Source: Drosophila miranda
Lineage: Eukaryota > Arthropoda > Insecta > Diptera > Drosophilidae
NCBI RefSeq assembly: GCF_003369915.1
Contig: NC_046673.1
Span: forward strand, 10,834,001 to 10,898,000
Direction: 5' to 3'
DNA length: 64,000 nucleotides
The translations under genes and the position numbers were made by a program. The stretch's first letter is position 1; each line of letters starts with the position of its first letter. The notes under the pieces were generated by a model, which ran no database searches, was not told the DNA's origin, and saw nothing but the letters and a program-made list of their open reading frames with translations. This document shows positions 63,378 through 64,000 of this stretch, one piece after another.

Positions 63378-64000
63378 CACGCAAAAAAATAGATTTTAAG
63401 ACATAAACAATACGCTAGTGCTGTTGGGTCGTTTAGGGCAGAAAAAAAGAGTGCTGTAAAACCATCCATGGAAAAAGAAGATTTTCTCAGACTCTCAGCA
63501 CTGAACAAATAATTTTATCCGAGAAATTCAACAATTTTCTACTAGATTGGATAATTTGAAGCACTCCTTTTAATTTAACTGTTTATAAAATATGGTTTGA
63601 ACAAAAAGGTCAACGAATAAAACGTAAAGTTTGCACGGAATGAAACGTAGTGTGTATGAAATGTTACGTCATTGTTGCTGATCAACAGGATTCAGCTATG
63701 AGTACCGACATTTGTATACCCTATTTCCAAGCTAATTTGAAACGTAATTAATAATGACTTTTCTCAGATTGTCTTTTTTTTACCTATTCATGCATTTGAT
63801 ATGTTTCCTGTATATATTGATGTCTATTCTTGGTGGCTGTAAGAAGACCATTCACTTCAAAATTTAGTTGAAATAGCTTTAAAACGAGACTGACTAGTTT
63901 CTGCATATATTGGAGCCTGAGAAGACACAACTTACCTCAAACCTATTATATCCTTTTCTCCAGGGTATGCAGATTGTTGCTCATTTCGTGTCACGTTGCG
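63378..64000. other. Region upstream of e(y)1
   Basis: Must contain the e(y)1 promoter. AT-rich; no DRE, TATA box or Motif 1 was identified and no exon of a further gene is recognised. Confidence 0.4.

Overview
This is 64 kb of Drosophila euchromatin. The genes are intron-containing and packed close together. Introns are often 57-90 bp, housekeeping-type core promoter motifs (DRE, Motif 1, Motif 6) are present, and the encoded proteins are recognisably fly orthologs. From memory, minibrain, Ucp4A, e(y)1, Spt7, Arp8, Mco4, Srx, CG6769 and Alms1 all lie on the D. melanogaster X (around 16F-17A), so this is probably Muller element A. Proteins such as Minibrain differ from D. melanogaster mainly in low-complexity regions, and there is one ALMS1 gene rather than a tandem pair. 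I infer a Drosophila outside the melanogaster subgroup, perhaps the obscura group, but the species cannot be fixed from sequence alone.

Layout, left to right. 1-5 kb: a Flattop (CFAP126) homolog whose first exon is missing or unrecognised, and a single-exon 595-residue protein of unknown function. 5.7-11.8 kb: a divergent pair, an unrecognised basic/acidic protein on the minus strand and the ALMS1-family centrosome protein on the plus strand, sharing a 630 bp promoter. 11.8-14.7 kb: an AT-rich tandem repeat array whose last unit ends at a DRE plus Motif 1 promoter. 14.7-43 kb: minibrain (DYRK1A kinase), with a long noncoding leader, two alternative first coding exons, large introns, a probable early-ending isoform, a nested opposite-strand DUF745 secreted coiled-coil gene, and two decayed Helitron-type DNA elements. 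43-63.4 kb: a compact housekeeping cluster of CG6769 (ZNF622/Rei1), Arp8, sulfiredoxin, a multicopper oxidase (Mco4 type), a CUSTOS-like protein, Spt7 (STAF65-gamma), an RNF121 ortholog, Ucp4A, an RFC4-type clamp-loader subunit and e(y)1/TAF9.

The right half alternates divergent and convergent pairs with very short spacers. Two SAGA/TFIID-type subunits (Spt7, TAF9) and an INO80 subunit (Arp8) lie within 17 kb. Two genes at the left end (Flattop, ALMS1) point to centriole/axoneme functions.

I found no CRISPR array, tRNA, rRNA or intact transposon, and no clearly undescribed multi-gene system. The most useful leads are the Flattop homolog, the alternative minibrain coding exon at 29.3 kb, the repeat family carrying core-promoter motifs, the ATCGAT cluster, the splice acceptor next to a 24-C tract in CG6769, and the presequence-like N-terminus on sulfiredoxin. 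Exon boundaries were set by hand from reading frame, GT-AG sites and family alignment from memory.
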